Shown here piece after piece: positions 1 to 9,800 of a stretch of DNA of 14,668 nucleotides. The notes beneath the pieces were generated by a model. The model saw nothing but the letters and a program-made list of their open reading frames with translations. It was not told the origin of the DNA and searched no databases. The stretch lies in assembly GCA_027604665.1 (NCBI GenBank), contig JADGIZ010000384.1, forward strand, positions 1 to 14,668, given 5' to 3'. Made by a program: the position numbers and the translations under genes. The stretch is from Polyrhizophydium stewartii. Its lineage: Eukaryota; Chytridiomycota; Chytridiomycetes; Rhizophydiales. Numbering within the stretch: position 1 is the stretch's first letter; each line of letters opens with the position of its first letter.

Positions 1-3000
1 TTCGCCGCGGAGGCCCGCGAGCCGGGCGCTCAGGTGTGTGCGCTGTGGCTGCGCGGCCCGCCGGGGGAGCCTCGCCCCGAGCTCGCGGCGGCCGCGGCGG
101 GCGCCGAGCCGCCCGCCCAGCTCGCACCGCTCATCGACCTCTGCGGCCGCCTCGACGCGCGCGATCGCGTCCCCCGCCCGGCAGCCGCCGCGCGTCGGCC
201 CGCCGCGGCCAGAGACGCACTCGCGTCGTGGCTCGGACCCGCCGCGGCCGCTGCTCGGCTGCCCCCCGCGGCGCACGAGCAGCTGGCACGCACGCCCCAC
301 GCGCCACCCGCACCGCTCGCCGTCACGCCGCCCGGCCAAAACAGCCCGCGCCCCGACAGCGGCTTGACAGCGCCGCCACCCAACGGCTCGCATCTCGCCG
401 CTGTCAAGCAACCAGCTGGTCGCCAAGCAATCCCGACACCCCAGTCGGCGCACCAGCGCGCCCCACCGCCGCCTCAGGCTCCCCGCACCCTGCCGCCGCA
501 AACCTTCCACCGCAACGGATCGCCGTCGGCGAAGCCGCCAAGACCGCCGCCCTCGCTCGCTGGCTCGGGAACCCTCAAGCCAAAGACAAAGCCAGAGAGC
601 GACAGATCTCGCCGCCAAAAGAACGCTGCGGGCACCCCTATCAGCATGGCCCACCTCGCAGCCGGCGCCGTTGCTCCGACCAGCAGCGACACAGAACCGA
701 CGTCGCACGCCGCCGCTGCAGGCCCGGCCGCTGGCCATGCCGTTCCTCCGCCTCTGCTGCCCGCCAGTGCGCCAGTGACGGCTCCCATTGCAGTCCGCAA
801 GACCAAAGTAACTACGCCTGAGCCAGCGCCGCTGGCACATACCCAGATCGCCATCGCTCATCGGGCTCCAAGTGCGGTGCAGCCGAGATCCAGGCAGGCA
901 TCGCCGACCAAAGCGGCTCGCAGCGCGACTGTCCTGGAACCTGCCCGCCACGAGGATGCCATCGACAAGGCGGCTCGCCTCATTGCATCGGCCGTCGAGG
1001 CTGCCGGCGCACCAAAAGATGACATCGACCCCGCCAGCGTCTCGGGAGGCGGACAAGTGAACTTTGCGGCTCTGGCGCGGGTCGTCACCCGCGCGCTGCC
1101 CAGCGGCTTCCAGGCTCTTGTTGGACGCCTCGGCGACGGATCCTACGACGACGGCGAGGCGGCCCTTGTTCGCCTCGTTGACGTCGCAGAGGACCAGGTC
1201 CGGCACGCAGAGCACTTGGGCCTCTTTGCGTCCTCGGGCTCCGGGCTCCAACAGCGGCCCGATGGCCACAAAATGCCGGCGGTCGCGTGGGCAGTGTCCG
1301 GCGATCTGGGTGCCGATATCGACTCTGTCACGGCTCTCCTCGAGCGTATCGATGCCGCCGCCGAGGCTGCCCACGTTGCTCTCCACATCACCATGTCGGA
1401 ATCGCGCCATGCCCAGTCATACCGCCACGCGGGAGCAAGCTCGGGCAAGGTGCGTGACTGCATTGCTGGCCTTGGCGGCGTCGCATACCCCGCTTGTCTG
1501 TTGACAACTCAGGCAGTTCTGCCGCGAAGACCTACTTGCGGCCTGTCTCGGCTTCATCAAGACGCAGACAATCAACACGGTCATGCGATCTGTCGCGCTG
1601 GCTGCTATCTCGGAAGGTGTGCTGTGCCGCACTCGCCCCACTAGCCACACACGTGCTGACCTACTCGCATGGCCGAAACACCGAGCAGAGCAGCAGACCG
1701 ACGAGATCAAGCAATGCCAGGCCGTTATCAACTCGCATGACGTCAAGCGCCTGCTCTCGCACATCACGGCCAAGATCTGCGCGTGCATCGAGAGCCTCGC
1801 CTCTCTCGGCACACTCGCCGTCTTGAACGAGCAGCTCATCATCTCGCTCGTCTATTTCCTCGTGCCGCTGTTCTCGACGGACGCCTCGCGGTTCGACAGC
1901 GATATTGGCGTCGAGAGCCTGCTTGTCCATGCTATGCGAATGCTTGTTGTGGTGCGTTGCGCCTCGTGCTCGCAGTGTGCAGCTGCTCCCCCGTTGCTCA
2001 TTGTCGCTGTGCGTGTCTCTAGCTGTTCTCCAAGTATCCCGCCCAGCGCACGTTCATCCTCGACGAGATCATGGCAGGATTCTCTTCGCTCGGCACCGCA
2101 AAGAAGACCCAGCGCCTGTTTAGGCTGGCCGACGGCCGCTCCGTCAGCTTGATCTCTGCACTGCTACTCCAGCTTTTGCAGAGCTGCGGCGCTGCCGTCT
2201 CACTCGGCGCGCGAGACTCCGAGCCGTCCGACGATGACACCAAGCCGGACGATGCCGACGAGGTCAGCAGCCAGCCAGTCAACCCGCAGGAATCGTCTGC
2301 TCAGACGGATGCCGCCGTGCGCGGAAAGAAGGTGCGCATCGGATGGCAATCCTCGTTTCTACTTGCTTGCTGACACCAGCGACCATGGCCCCCAGCTTGC
2401 GGCACAGTCCAAAGAGGTCGCAGAGTCGGCATCGCTCCTTGGCAGCTACGTCGTCAAGTATCTACTCGGACGCTGCACGTCCAATCCCGACGACAAGGAT
2501 CCGGCGTTCAAGTCCGACCCGCGCCGCCGCGTCGGCACCACTGAGGCCGAATTCCGCGCGGTGCTCGACATCTTCTTCCGCGATCTGCTCTGCCTTGTCG
2601 GCTCGCCCGACTGGCCCGTCGCAGACGTCGTTGCGGGCCGCACAACGCAAATGATGATCCACCTTTTCGATGACAGCTTCAAGCACGCAGACTTGACGAC
2701 CATGCGTTCGATTGCGCTCGATTGGCTCGGCACGGCTGGCGCGCGGGTCGTGGCGATGTTGAACGAGTGGCCGCAGTTCCGGTCATCGGCGGGCCTGGCG
2801 GGCGTCCCATCCCCGTCAAGCGCGGGCGGCGACGCAAAGGCACTTGCCGCTGCGCAGGCAAAGCTCGTCGGATGGCTCTGCCGCGAGCACGCACAGGATC
2901 CGCTCGCTCTCAAGAGCATCGTTGGAATGCTTGCGAGCAAGTGGATCGTCTCGCTGTCGCCTGGCGAGGACGCCGCGCAGCCAAGCGAGCTTGTTCTGTC

Positions 3001-6000
3001 TGTCTCCGAGCTTGTCTCATTGGCCGTGTCGGGCGACGACAAGCTGTGGAGCCTGTAAGCGGCCTGGTGTGCCCTTGCCTGGCCTGAATACCTGTCGCTG
3101 ACACTAGCATGAACGGCAGAGCTGAGAACCTGTCCCACAGCGACGCGGCAGCACTCGCCGCGGGCCTTTGCGTGACCCAGTCGACGCACGCCTTGCGCGA
3201 CTCGATCGTGCACTGCATTTGCAGCGGCATCGGCGCCGACTCGGTTGCCCTGCGCACGCGCGCGCTCAAGTCGCTTCAGGAAGTTCTTGTCGGCAACTCG
3301 TCGCTGCTGCTCACGTCTAGCATCCGCCGCGTCATTGGCGAGCGCTTGCTCGATTCCAGCGCCAACGTGCGCGACGCTGCAGTCGATGTTCTCGGCAAGT
3401 ACGTGCTGGCCGGCGGCGACGAGACCCTGAAGCAGTACTACCCGGTGCTGTGCGACCGCGTCATGGACGTCAGCCCGATCGTGCGCAAGCGAACTTTGCG
3501 GCTGCTGAGGGACTTCTGCGCGTCTGTTGGCGAGCTTGCTGAGCCGACCGACGCGCACGCCGACATGGCAGTCGATGTCACGGTGCGCATGCTCGGCCGC
3601 ATGCACGACGACTCGAGTGTCGCCGATCTGGCGTTCAAGTGCTTTTCGGAGCTCTGGCTGCAGACCGCCAGGCCCGTCGACGTGGCCGATGCTGCTGCTT
3701 GGCAGGCGCTTGCCGAGACGGAAAAGGCGGCCGTCCGCTGGATTGTGCGCTGCCTGACTCGGGTCGCGTCCAAGTCGAATGCGGTCTCGATGCTGCTGGG
3801 CGAGACACTCACCAAGGCGGTCAAGTCGGCGACCAAGCAGACCCGCCCTGCGCTGCACGCACATGTGCATGCCCTGGTCCTGTGCACCGTCGACCAATTG
3901 CTCGTGTCGTATGAGCAGTCGCGGATGGACGGCATTGTTGCACATCTCGCGCTCCTGCTGCGCCTCAGCGACATTGCGCCGGAACTTGTCTCGCCGCATC
4001 TGTTTACGCTCCACCCGTTCATCAAGCCGTCGCGAGCGGCGCACGCGCCAAACTCGCCCGAGGCTGCGCAGGAACTGCAGATTGTGCAGAGCGTGCTTGT
4101 CATCTTTGTCAATGTGCTGCCCATGATCCGCGAGCCGGATCCCACGCTTGTCGCTGCCGTCGAGACGGATCTGTTGCAGCTGCTCAACAGGAGCCCGCAG
4201 GGCGTCATCCAGTCGGCGGTCCCGTGCGTCTGCACCATCGTGGCCAAGCACACGCGCAATGTGGCCAAGCTGGCCCGCGTTGTCGTGACGTGCTATGGTG
4301 AGTCCCGAATGTGGGTGTCTTGCCACTCGCGCTTTCGAACTTGACTGACTCGGATCTGTGCACACCTGCGACGCAAGACATGCTCGAGAAGCACAAGGCG
4401 GTTTGTGAGCAGACCGGCTCGTTGCCGCCCAACTCGCTGCGCACTGCTTGGCGCTGCATGATCCTGCTGTCGCTGGTGCTCCGCTACTACGACTTTTCAG
4501 ATGACAAGAACATGCGCGGCGGTGAGCCTGATTTGAGCGAACGGCTTCCAGCGCACACTTTTGGCACATTTGCTGACACGGCGGGCACAGAATACAACAT
4601 TCCCGAGATCCAGGCGATTGCCAAGGGCACGCCCCTCTCTACGCGCGCGTTTGATCTCATCCACTCGTTCATTGCCAGGAGCAGCTCGCCCGAGACCACC
4701 ATCGTTGTGCTCACGTGTCTGGGCAACTTATTTATGTCTCATCCGCGGCTCATGCTCACGGACACAACGATTGCGCTGTTCTCGCGCGTGTTTGCGGGCA
4801 AGGACGCCAAGGAGAAGCGCCAGCTGCTCGTGATTCTTGCCGAGTTTCTCGAGCGCGAGCAGACGGCCAAGGCCGAGCGGCCTGGCGAGATGGCAGACCG
4901 CGCGGTGCTCACGTCGGACCCGTTTGCGCCGCCGTCCAAGAAGGCTCGCCGCGACGAGCAGCCGATCGACATGAGCGTTCTGGTCGGCAATGCCGAGGAG
5001 TTTGCCGAGGCGGGCATTGCAAGCTCGATTGTGCAGCGCTTCCTGCAGCCCGTCATCGACTGCGTGCTGAGCGGCCATGCACAGCTGCTCTCGACCGGCT
5101 TCCAGGTGCTGCAGCTCATTGTGGATCAGGGCCTTGTCCACCCGATTCTGGTGGGTTTCTGGTGTGACTTTGTCGCGAGGCAGCGCGATCTTGGCGCTGA
5201 ACAGATAATTGTGCGATTGTGCAGGTGGTGCCTGCCCTGTGCGCGATTGCGTCTCTGGACGACGCTGTGCTTGCGACCCGCGCCGCGTCGCTGCACCAGC
5301 GGCTTGCCGAAAAGCACGCCTCGTTCATCCACAGCAAGAACATGGAGGCGGTGCGGTGCATCTACGAGTTCCACGGCCGCCAGCTGTATGTTGGCGGCGC
5401 CAAGCCTCAGAGCGCGCTGGTGCCCGGGCATGTTGTGGTTTCGCTGCAAACCGAGACGGGCACGGCGGCCCATCTCGAGTCCCGCATCGCGCGGGTGTAT
5501 GCGCTCGTGCGGCCCACGCGCAACAAGCGCAACGAGTTTCTGCGCGGCCTTGTGCGGCTCTTTGAGGTCGATAAGAAGGAGAGCAGGATAGAGGTACGCG
5601 ATGCATATCTTTGGCGGTGTCGACGACGTGGCGTGAATGCGACTTTGTCGGCTGACTGGTGTGGGCGTGGCGACAGAGTCTCGGTTTCTTGCTGTTTGTG
5701 GCGGATTGTCTGGTTGTTCTTGATTACAAGACGACCGACGAGGTTCTGCTGGTGCTGCATTGCATCAACCGCATCCTGTCGCTCGCGGGCGATGCATCAT
5801 TCGACGAAGCGCGGGAGCTGGCAGATGATGCCGCCGAGCAGCGTAAGTTTGGATTGCGCCGATGGGCTTGTCCTCTGATTTCTGGCTGATCCGGCGGCAA
5901 TGGCTTTCCAGACACGGCGCCGCTGATGGCGCGAGTTCTTGTGCTCACGGCGCTAATGATTGTGCGGCATCAGCTGCAGCAGTGCTATGGCTTGACCGAT

Positions 6001-6763
6001 GCGTGAGTTTTGTGTCGTCATTGGCATGCCGGTCCGCGTGCTATTCGCGGCTGACGCGGTGCCGACCCATGTTCCCTTGTGCAGGCGCTGCGTTGCGTAC
6101 AACCCGGCAAGCGTGACGTCCAAGGCGGCCGAGAAGCCGCTCGGGCATCCGGTGACGCCAGTTGCTGCCGTGGACTGGCGGCAGATCCTCACCAGCAGCG
6201 CGCTCAAGTGGCCGGCGGCGGCGGAGCAGATTGCGCAGTGCAAGCGCGCCGAGGCGTTTGCGAGTCGCATTGCGGCGCACGCCGTTGCGGATGCCGGCGG
6301 CGGCGGCGGCGATACGTCGTCGAATGCGTCGGCCGGGTACCGCAACGGCTTCTCGAGCGACGCGACAGGGCCGAGCGACGAGGACGACGCGGCGAGCGAG
6401 CATCGCCGGCGGCTGCCGGACACGATCGCCGTCGGCGGTGCTTCTGACGCCGCGTCCGGTGCCGCGGGGCAGCCGGCCAAGCGCCGCCGGACGGACGGCC
6501 GAGGGCAGCAGAAGCAGCAGCACATCAAGCTCAAGCAGCAGAAGCCGCTTGTCGCGCCGCCGCCGCCGCTTCGGCGAGGCGGGAAGCGCGATGCGACAGG
6601 CCGCGTTGCGCGCGGCGACGGGTTCGGGCTGCTGTCGTCCGAGACGGACGGCGATGTGGATCCGCTGACGGCCGGGTCGGGGCTTGCTGGCGACGTGTCT
6701 GGCACCGCGGGCCGGGGCGGCGGCGCGAGCAAGCGTCGCCGGTCGAGCATCGTTGCATCGTGA
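1..6763 (+). CDS. SCC2: Sister chromatid cohesion protein SCC2/NIPBL/Mis4 (cohesin loader), 5' partial
   Basis: Nuclear HEAT-repeat subunit of the Scc2-Scc4 complex, which loads cohesin on DNA and stimulates its ATPase (family knowledge). Exons: <1-1449, 1517-1616, 1689-1951, 2023-2331, 2396-3054, 3120-4297, 4378-5150, 5225-5593, 5677-5842, 5912-6002, 6085-6763; joined length 6036 nt, at least 2011 residues. Numbered from the first base: Pro/Ala-rich disordered N-terminus about 1-310; FCREDLLAACLGFIK near 484; LFSKYPAQRTFILDEI at 605; ALDWLGTAGARV near 813; the cohesin HEAT motif LLDSSANVRDAAVDVLGKYV near 1001; QGLVHP near 1569 in the Nipped-B C-terminal region; YKTTDEVLLVLHCINRIL near 1717; YGLTDARC near 1780. 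A disordered basic tail ends in SKRRRSSIVAS; another possible nuclear localization signal is SKKARR near 1506. The frame is open from base 1 with no ATG before 646, so the start is probably upstream; ATG 646 (A at -3, G at +4) is the alternative. Family identity is firm; the N-terminus and exon 2/3 junction are less sure. Confidence 0.93.
1617..1688 (+). other. SCC2: SCC2 intron 2, in-frame 72-nt intron
   Basis: Donor GTGTGC, branch-like GCTGAC at 1655-1660 and acceptor GAGCAG. Its length is a multiple of three and it has no in-frame stop, so the reading frame runs straight through it. Removal joins ...LAAISE to EQQTDEIKQCQ, which reads as continuous charged helix. Retention adds 24 Arg/Thr/Pro-rich residues unlike the flanks. 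A GAG acceptor at 1685 would also keep frame. RNA data are needed to settle whether it is spliced always, sometimes or never. Confidence 0.6.
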
Positions 6764-6875
6764 ACAAAGAACATGCGATGGTGGGAGGTGGAAATGCCCT
6801 CAGGACGCGTGCATCCTTGTGTGTGTCTGTCCGAGCGAGAGACATCTTCGCCAAAGCTTCGGGGCCTGCGGAGAA
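6764..6875 (+). promoter_or_regulatory. SCC2-TOP2 intergenic region / TOP2 5' leader
   Basis: The 112 nt between the SCC2 stop and the TOP2 ATG must hold the SCC2 3' end and at least part of the TOP2 promoter and leader. No TATA box or clear poly(A) signal is visible. An ACGCGT (MluI cell-cycle box consensus) lies at 6805-6810. ATGs at 6773 and 6778 are out of frame with TOP2 and would be upstream ATGs if transcription begins before them. The second half is T/G-rich (TTGTGTGTGTCTGTCC). Confidence 0.4.
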
Positions 6876-9800
6876 ATGTCCAGCGGGAGCGACTTTGGCG
6901 ACGACTATGACGGGTCGGGCGACGAGTACTCGCCCGTCAAGGTGCGCTCGGGGAGCATGTCCGGCTGCCCGTCCGCTGCAGCTGGTTTGGCGAGGACTCG
7001 CTGTTGGCGGCCTTGTCCGGACTTGCTGCTGGCAGAGCGGCAGAGCGGCAGAGCGGCGATTACGGCGGCGGCGGAGGAAGCGCTGCTGCTGCTGCTGCCG
7101 CCGCCTGGGTGTCTCACGGGCAGCGGGCCGCTCGTGGAGGGCTTGACGCACCAGCTGCTGCGGAGGGCGCTGACACTCGTCGTCACACCCCACACTCGCA
7201 CCACACTCACGCATACACACACACACACACACACACGCACACCACCACCGAACCGGTTGCGCCTCGCCGCCCGCACAAGGTGAGCAAGCCCAAGAAGGCT
7301 CCGGCCGCCGCTGCATCCAAGCCGGCCAAGGCGGCCAAGGCGGCCAAGTCCACCGCCGCTGCGGCTGCACCCAAGCCCAAGAAGGAGCCCGTGTCGGCGG
7401 CGGCGGCGGCGCCTGCGTCGGATGTCGAGATGGCCGATGCGTCGAGGAGCTCGACAGCGGTTTCTTCGCCTGTTGTGAGCAAGAAGCAGCTCAAGGACAA
7501 GAGCATCGAGGAGGTGCGGTTTTGGGGTTTTTTGAGTATGGTGTTGAGTGGGGTGTGGCGTGTATGTGTGTTGGGGGGGGGGTTTGGTTTGGACGTGAGT
7601 GAGTGCTGACGTGGTCGTTATTGCTTTCGTTGCTGTTGTTGTTGCTGCTGCCCGTCGTCGTGATGGTCATTGTGCACACAGATTTACCAGAAAAAGTCGC
7701 AGATTGAGCATATTCTGATCCGCCCGGACACGTACATTGGATCCACCGAGTCCATTTCGACGCCGCTGTGGATCTTTGAGAACGACCGCATGGTGTACCG
7801 CGCCGTGTCGTACGTGCCCGGCCTGTACAAGATCTTTGACGAGATCATTGTGAATGGTGGGCTGTGCGACTGCTGCGTGCCCCGCTCTTTTCAAGCGCTT
7901 TTCTCGCGCTGACTGACCCGAGGTGCCATGGGCGTGTGTGCGAAAATGCGCGGATCCAGCCGCCGACAACAAGGTCCGCGACCCGAGCATGGACACAATC
8001 AAGGTCACGATTGACCGCGAGAACAACACCATCTCGGTGTACAACAACGGCCGCGGTATCCCCGTGCAGATCCATGCCAAGGAAAAGGTGTATGTCCCCG
8101 AGCTCATCTTTGGGCACCTGCTCACGTCGTCCAACTACGACGACGGCGAGAAAAAGGTCACGGGCGGTCGCAACGGATACGGCGCCAAGCTGTGCAACAT
8201 CTTCAGTACCGAGTTCATTGTCGAGACGGCGGACTCGAGCACGAGCCAAAAGTTCAAGCAGGTTCGGCTCTTTTCTGCTGTGCTGATGCTGTTGCGTGTG
8301 GGTCGGTGACTGATATGCCGGGCGCGCTGACTCGGGTGCGCAGGTCTTCAACGACAACATGAGCAAAAAGTCGACGCCCAAGATCACGCCGAATCCAAAG
8401 GGCGAGGACTACACCAAGATCACGTTCAAGCCGGATCTGGCCAAGTTCAAGATGACGACGATCGACGACGACTTGTTTGCGCTCATGCAGAAGCGCGTCT
8501 ACGACCTGGCGGGCTGCGTGCGCGGCGTCAAGGTGTTCCTCAACAACACGCGCATCAAGATCAAGGACTTTAAAGAGTACGTTGGGCTGTACCTCTCTGG
8601 CGGCGCCAACGGCGAGAACGGCGAGCTCGGCCCCAAGCCGCAGATTGTGTACGAGCGCGTCAATGAGCGCTGGGAGGTTGCGTTCACGCCGAGCGAGGGC
8701 CAGTTCACGCAGGTCAGCTTTGTCAACAGCATCTGCACGAGCAAGGGCGGCACGCACGTCAACTCTGTCGCCGACCAGGTGGTCACGGCGCTGACCGAGG
8801 CGGTCAAGAAGAAGGACAAGAAGGCCGCACCGCTCAAGCCGTTCCAGGCCAAGAGCCACATGTGGGTCTTTGTCAACTGCCAGATCGAGAACCCGACGTT
8901 TGATTCGCAGACCAAGGAGAACATGACGCTGCGCGCGAGCGCGTTTGGCTCGAAATGCCCGATCTCGGAGGAGTTTATGAAAAAGGGTGAGCTGTGGCCG
9001 TGGTACTGACGGCGCACCGTGGCGCGTGCCTGTCCGGGAATGTGCTGGCTGACTGGCGGTACTTGCGAATCCCCCCGAATGCCAGTCCTCAAGTCGGGCG
9101 TCGTCGACTCGATCCTGTCGTTCTCGCGCTTCAAGCAAGATCAGCTGCTCAAAAAGACTGACGGCCGCGGCAAGCAGACGCGCATCTCGGGCATCACCAA
9201 GCTGGACGACGCCAACAACGCGGGCACGCGGCACTCGAGCGACTGCACGCTGATCCTGACCGAGGGAGACTCGGCCAAGGCGCTGGCGATTTCGGGTCTG
9301 TCGGTGATTGGGCGCGACAACTTTGGCGTGTTCCCGTTGCGCGGCAAGCTGCTCAATGTGCGCGAGGCGACGCACTCGCAGGTGATTGACAATGCCGAGA
9401 TCAACGCCATCAAGCAGATCATGGGTCTGCAGCATGGCAAGGTGTACGAGGAGATTTCGTCGCTGCGGTACGGCCACCTTATGATCATGACTGACCAGGT
9501 GCGGTGTTCTGTTCGCACGTGGGAGTGCCGGGGGGGATTGGCGTTGTCTCTTTTGTTGTGCTGACACAAACACAAACACGCATGCGCGGTGGTCGCGCAC
9601 GAGTGCAGGATCACGACGGCTCGCACATCAAGGGTCTGATCATCAACTTCATCGACTACTTTTGGCCGTCGCTGCTACGCGTGCCCGGGTTCCTACTCGA
9701 GTTCATCACGCCGATCGTCAAGGCGACCAAGGGCAAGGACCGCAACAAGCGCGAGATCTCGTTCTTCACGATCCCCGAGTACGAGCGGTGGAAGGAGGAC

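Noticed and set aside
36..821. 261-codon Arg/Ala-rich + frame at the window start
   Set aside because: An alternative frame of the SCC2 N-terminal exon; Arg-rich composition is typical of out-of-frame reading of GC-rich DNA.
2379..2379. Nearer acceptor CAG in SCC2 intron 4
   Set aside because: Only 6 nt after the CTGAC branch adenosine and breaks the reading phase; CAG at 2395 restores it.
3107..3107. Acceptor TAG in SCC2 intron 5
   Set aside because: Keeps frame (adds four residues) but lies about 5 nt from the branch site; CAG at 3119 is better placed. RNA data could reverse this.
2446..4569. 707-codon antisense open frame over SCC2
   Set aside because: It spans two SCC2 introns, mirrors the GC-rich third positions of SCC2 codons and has no recognizable domain; sense exons carry clear SCC2 motifs.
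7021..7110. CRISPR-like or mobile-element repeats
   Set aside because: The repeats (AGCGGCAG, GCTGCT) are short, directly adjacent and without spacers or terminal inverted repeats; simple-sequence slippage explains them.
7183..7250. CA-rich His/Thr-coding repeat as a histidine-rich TOP2 segment
   Set aside because: It lies between a CTGAC branch site and the first downstream AG, so it is better explained as intron.
8254..9600. 448-codon antisense open frame over the TOP2 ATPase and TOPRIM regions
   Set aside because: Crosses conserved TOP2 exons and introns; its His/Arg/Val/Leu-rich composition is typical of antisense reading of GC-rich genes.
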